The notes below the pieces were generated by a model, which saw nothing but the letters and a program-made list of their open reading frames with translations, did not search any database and was not told the DNA's origin. Below are positions 61,601 to 64,000 of a DNA stretch of 64,000 nt, one piece after another. This DNA is from Chionis minor. Lineage: Eukaryota; Chordata; Aves; Charadriiformes; Chionididae. The stretch lies in contig VZSF01008943.1 in the NCBI GenBank assembly GCA_013398295.1, positions 9,963 through 73,962 on the forward strand, in the 5' to 3' direction. Position 1 is the stretch's first letter, and each line of letters starts with the position of its first letter. The position numbers and the translations under genes were made by a program.

Positions 61601-63540
61601 CAGGCCTTTTCTGCATTTGTAACTTTTTTTTTTTTAAATGAACTGAAGGACAGCATTGTATGTTTTCACGTGGAGGACTGAACTGTGTAACAAATGTGGT
61701 CTGGAAAAAGAGGTAAATAGGTGATAATTTGCTGTTGATACAAAATGACTCAGAATATTCTAATTAAAACTGACTGTGGAAGCTTACAGAAATGATTGGA
61801 TGAGAGAGGAAATTGAATATTGATAAATGAATTACTGTCTGTGGGTGGGAAGGAACTGTAGTCAAAATCGTGGATGAGTTTTAAATTTGCTGGTTGGGAA
61901 ATAATCATTGTCTATAGTTCCTGGAAAATGTTAGCTGAATGGCAATCAAGCTGCCACGTATGTAATTCTTTATGTAGATGCTAGTTATGCTACATTGTTC
62001 TATGTACAGCAGCACTGTTGATGTAATGGTAGAAGGAGGGTTCAGATTCCCTTCCTACTCTAGGAAAGGAATTCTCCATTACAGGCCCTAGAAGAAGCAG
62101 TCCTGTATCAGCAATCCTTATTTTGCAGGCAGCATTTAATTTTTTTTCTTTTGATTGGTTGGTTCTTGCTGTTGATACCATGTTTGGGAGGTGCTTGCAG
62201 AACCTCAGTGCTCTAAGAGTCAAGTTGGAACCTTCATCAGTTGGAACCTTCAACCAATCCAGATTACATTTGATTTTATTTAATTTATTAATTTATTTGG
62301 CCATCAGAAACCCATTCATTTTTAAATAGTGTTTTTAGTTTAGCTTCAGCATTTTTAGTTTAAATGGAACTTCTCTCTCCATTAGTGTTTTTCTTTCAGT
62401 TCATTCTATCTAATGAGAGGCAGCAATTATAAACCTGAAGACAGTACTTTACTAAACTGATTAAAGATAGCAAGCACTCTCTTTCATGAGATCCCCCTTG
62501 GTCCTCATAATAGAATATGACTAATTCACCTTTATGAATACAGCTGTCTTTGGTATAAAAGATAGGCTGGATGCATTGTTTAGTAATGTAGTTAAATGTT
62601 TTAGAAGAGTTTAATGCAGCCATCCATATGATGAAGAGAATGACTTTTGAGATTCCAAGAAGACCAACTGTATAATGCTCATAAAATCCCTTATTTGTTG
62701 CATTGATGCAAAATCTGGCATTTGGCAGAGCTTGAAGAAAACATTTGGATGCTTTTGATCAAAGGTGCTTATGGAAAATTATACGGCGAAACATCAAGGC
62801 AATCACAGTCTGAGAAAGAGTGAAGCTCTCATGAACAGAAGTTGGCAAATTTTGGGGGAAATCTGCTGTATAGTTTCTTATTTTCTTATTCCTCCAATAA
62901 AGCTTGATGCTTGCATATAACATTCAAATAAGATGCTCTAAATAATGGGGTTTTAACACAGGCACTAAAGCCCAAATGTATCTAAAATTAAGAAAATTAT
63001 CTACAGAAGAAGGTCTTCTGTAGCATGTGGCAAAGAACTTTGTAAGTTGCTAAGTGGAAGCTAAATAATATTCTCGCTATCCAGTGTTCAACTTTTGCAA
63101 GGATAAATAATTTCTTTTACCAGTAGTTCAGTAGCTGGAAACACTCTGTGTTCAAGCTAAAGGAGTGGTTTATCTTATGTTGCTTTTTGAGGGCTGTAGT
63201 ATGTTGCAAATCTAAGGCAATATTCAGTAAATAATAAAGAATTTGTTTTTCTGTAATTTCCTAAGCAAACGTAACAATGGAGAGAACCTTCTCCCATTGA
63301 ATAGAGAACAGTCAATCTTCCATTTGACAATCCTGTAATCTGATTGATATCCAGTTTACTGCTGGCCACCTGCAAGCAACTTTTTTTTTTAACTTATTTT
63401 TTAATCTTGAGAGCACTCGTTTGTGTGTGAAAGATGATTCCATTGGACTGGCTCAGGATCTTGGGCCTGCCACAACAGCTGAGCGTTTAATTCAGACATT
63501 TGGAGTTACTGAATCTTGATTTCTTTGGTCGGGATTTCAG
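58700..63540. other. Gene-poor spacer, right part
   Basis: AT-rich unique sequence. Small unrecognised ORFs only. No CR1 fragment or RNA gene seen. Confidence 0.5.
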
Positions 63541-63552
63541 TAGGCTTGTAGA

Positions 63553-63628
63553 ATGACTCCTGCACTCTGGTTTAGAAGGAAAATTGCCTTTCATGCAGTG
63601 GTGTTTGCTATTGTCATCTCATGTGAAG
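63553..63628 (+). other. Possible first coding exon with a signal-peptide-like start
   Basis: ATG at 63,553 opens MTPALWFRRKIAFHAVVFAI then VISCE and meets a good donor (gaag|gtaaag). Basic residues followed by a hydrophobic stretch and Ser-Cys look like a secretory signal. No further exon lies in the remaining 370 bases. The family is unknown, and chance is the main alternative for so short a piece. Confidence 0.2.
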
Positions 63629-64000
63629 GTAAAGTTAGGTCCCATTGCATGCAAAATGACAAGTAACCTAACTGGCTGACTAGTCTTCAAGACACTAAAA
63701 TGAAGCAGTCCTTAGCTTTTGATAATGATATTAATATTGTTTTCTTGTTTTAGTAATTTAGACAAAATGTTTTTACTGGTTCCAATTTTTTTTTTTTTGG
63801 TGGGGGGCGGGGAGTGGAGAGAATCTCTCCTGTAATGTGGAACTGATCAAATATTTACATTCTTTTTTAAATTTGTTCACTGAATATCCAAGTCCCTGGC
63901 ATAATGATGCCATCACTATGCCTGTGATGCACTGCTCTATTTTTTATCAGATTCAAAACTAGACAACTACTTTTGCTTGCTCAATGTTTGTCTAAGGTTG

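Noticed and set aside
1..64000. CRISPR arrays, operons, tRNA or rRNA genes, intact retroviral genes
   Set aside because: Nothing of these kinds was seen. The window is vertebrate DNA with spliced genes and CR1 fragments only.

Overview
This window comes from a bird-like vertebrate genome. The evidence is four CR1-type LINE fragments with the typical CR1 3' end, short introns, AT-rich spacers, and a split, spliced gene whose protein I recognise as ZBBX (zinc finger B-box domain containing). There is no sign of bacterial-style organisation. Most open reading frames over 60 codons are chance ORFs in introns or spacers.

Layout, all recognisable genes on the + strand. (1) Positions 1-146 are the last coding piece of a gene that enters from the left and ends at TAA 144-146. 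By remembered mammalian gene order (WDR49 - SERPINI2 - ZBBX, same strand) it is probably WDR49, but I do not recognise the protein itself. (2) About 8.06-14.3 kb holds eroded pieces of a serpin whose best match from memory is SERPINI2: one internal exon with several frame changes and an A21 run, plus a worn last exon. It looks dead. (3) 14.5-20.5 kb is spacer with a three-copy 53-bp minisatellite and several unassigned exon-like blocks. (4) A CR1 fragment at 20.6-21.0 kb abuts a CpG island at 21.1-21.5 kb that contains an 82-base assembly gap. This is the likely ZBBX promoter. (5) ZBBX occupies 24,816-47,583 as 19 coding exons. All GT-AG junctions and phases agree, giving 2,400 coding bases (799 residues plus stop) and a poly(A) signal at 47,707. 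(6) 47.7-64 kb is a gene-poor spacer with one CR1 fragment and a possible signal-peptide exon near the right edge.

The most interesting observations are these. The ZBBX of this bird keeps its exon structure and full length, but the B-box after which it is named has lost nearly all zinc ligands. SERPINI2 next door appears to be a pseudogene. A CpG island and a 157-bp tandem duplication lie inside the ZBBX intron that splits the former B-box. A 53-bp minisatellite carries a palindromic STAT-type site in each of its three copies. A 65-base stretch near 5.45 kb folds into consecutive perfect hairpins. Comparisons with human proteins are from memory and need alignment.
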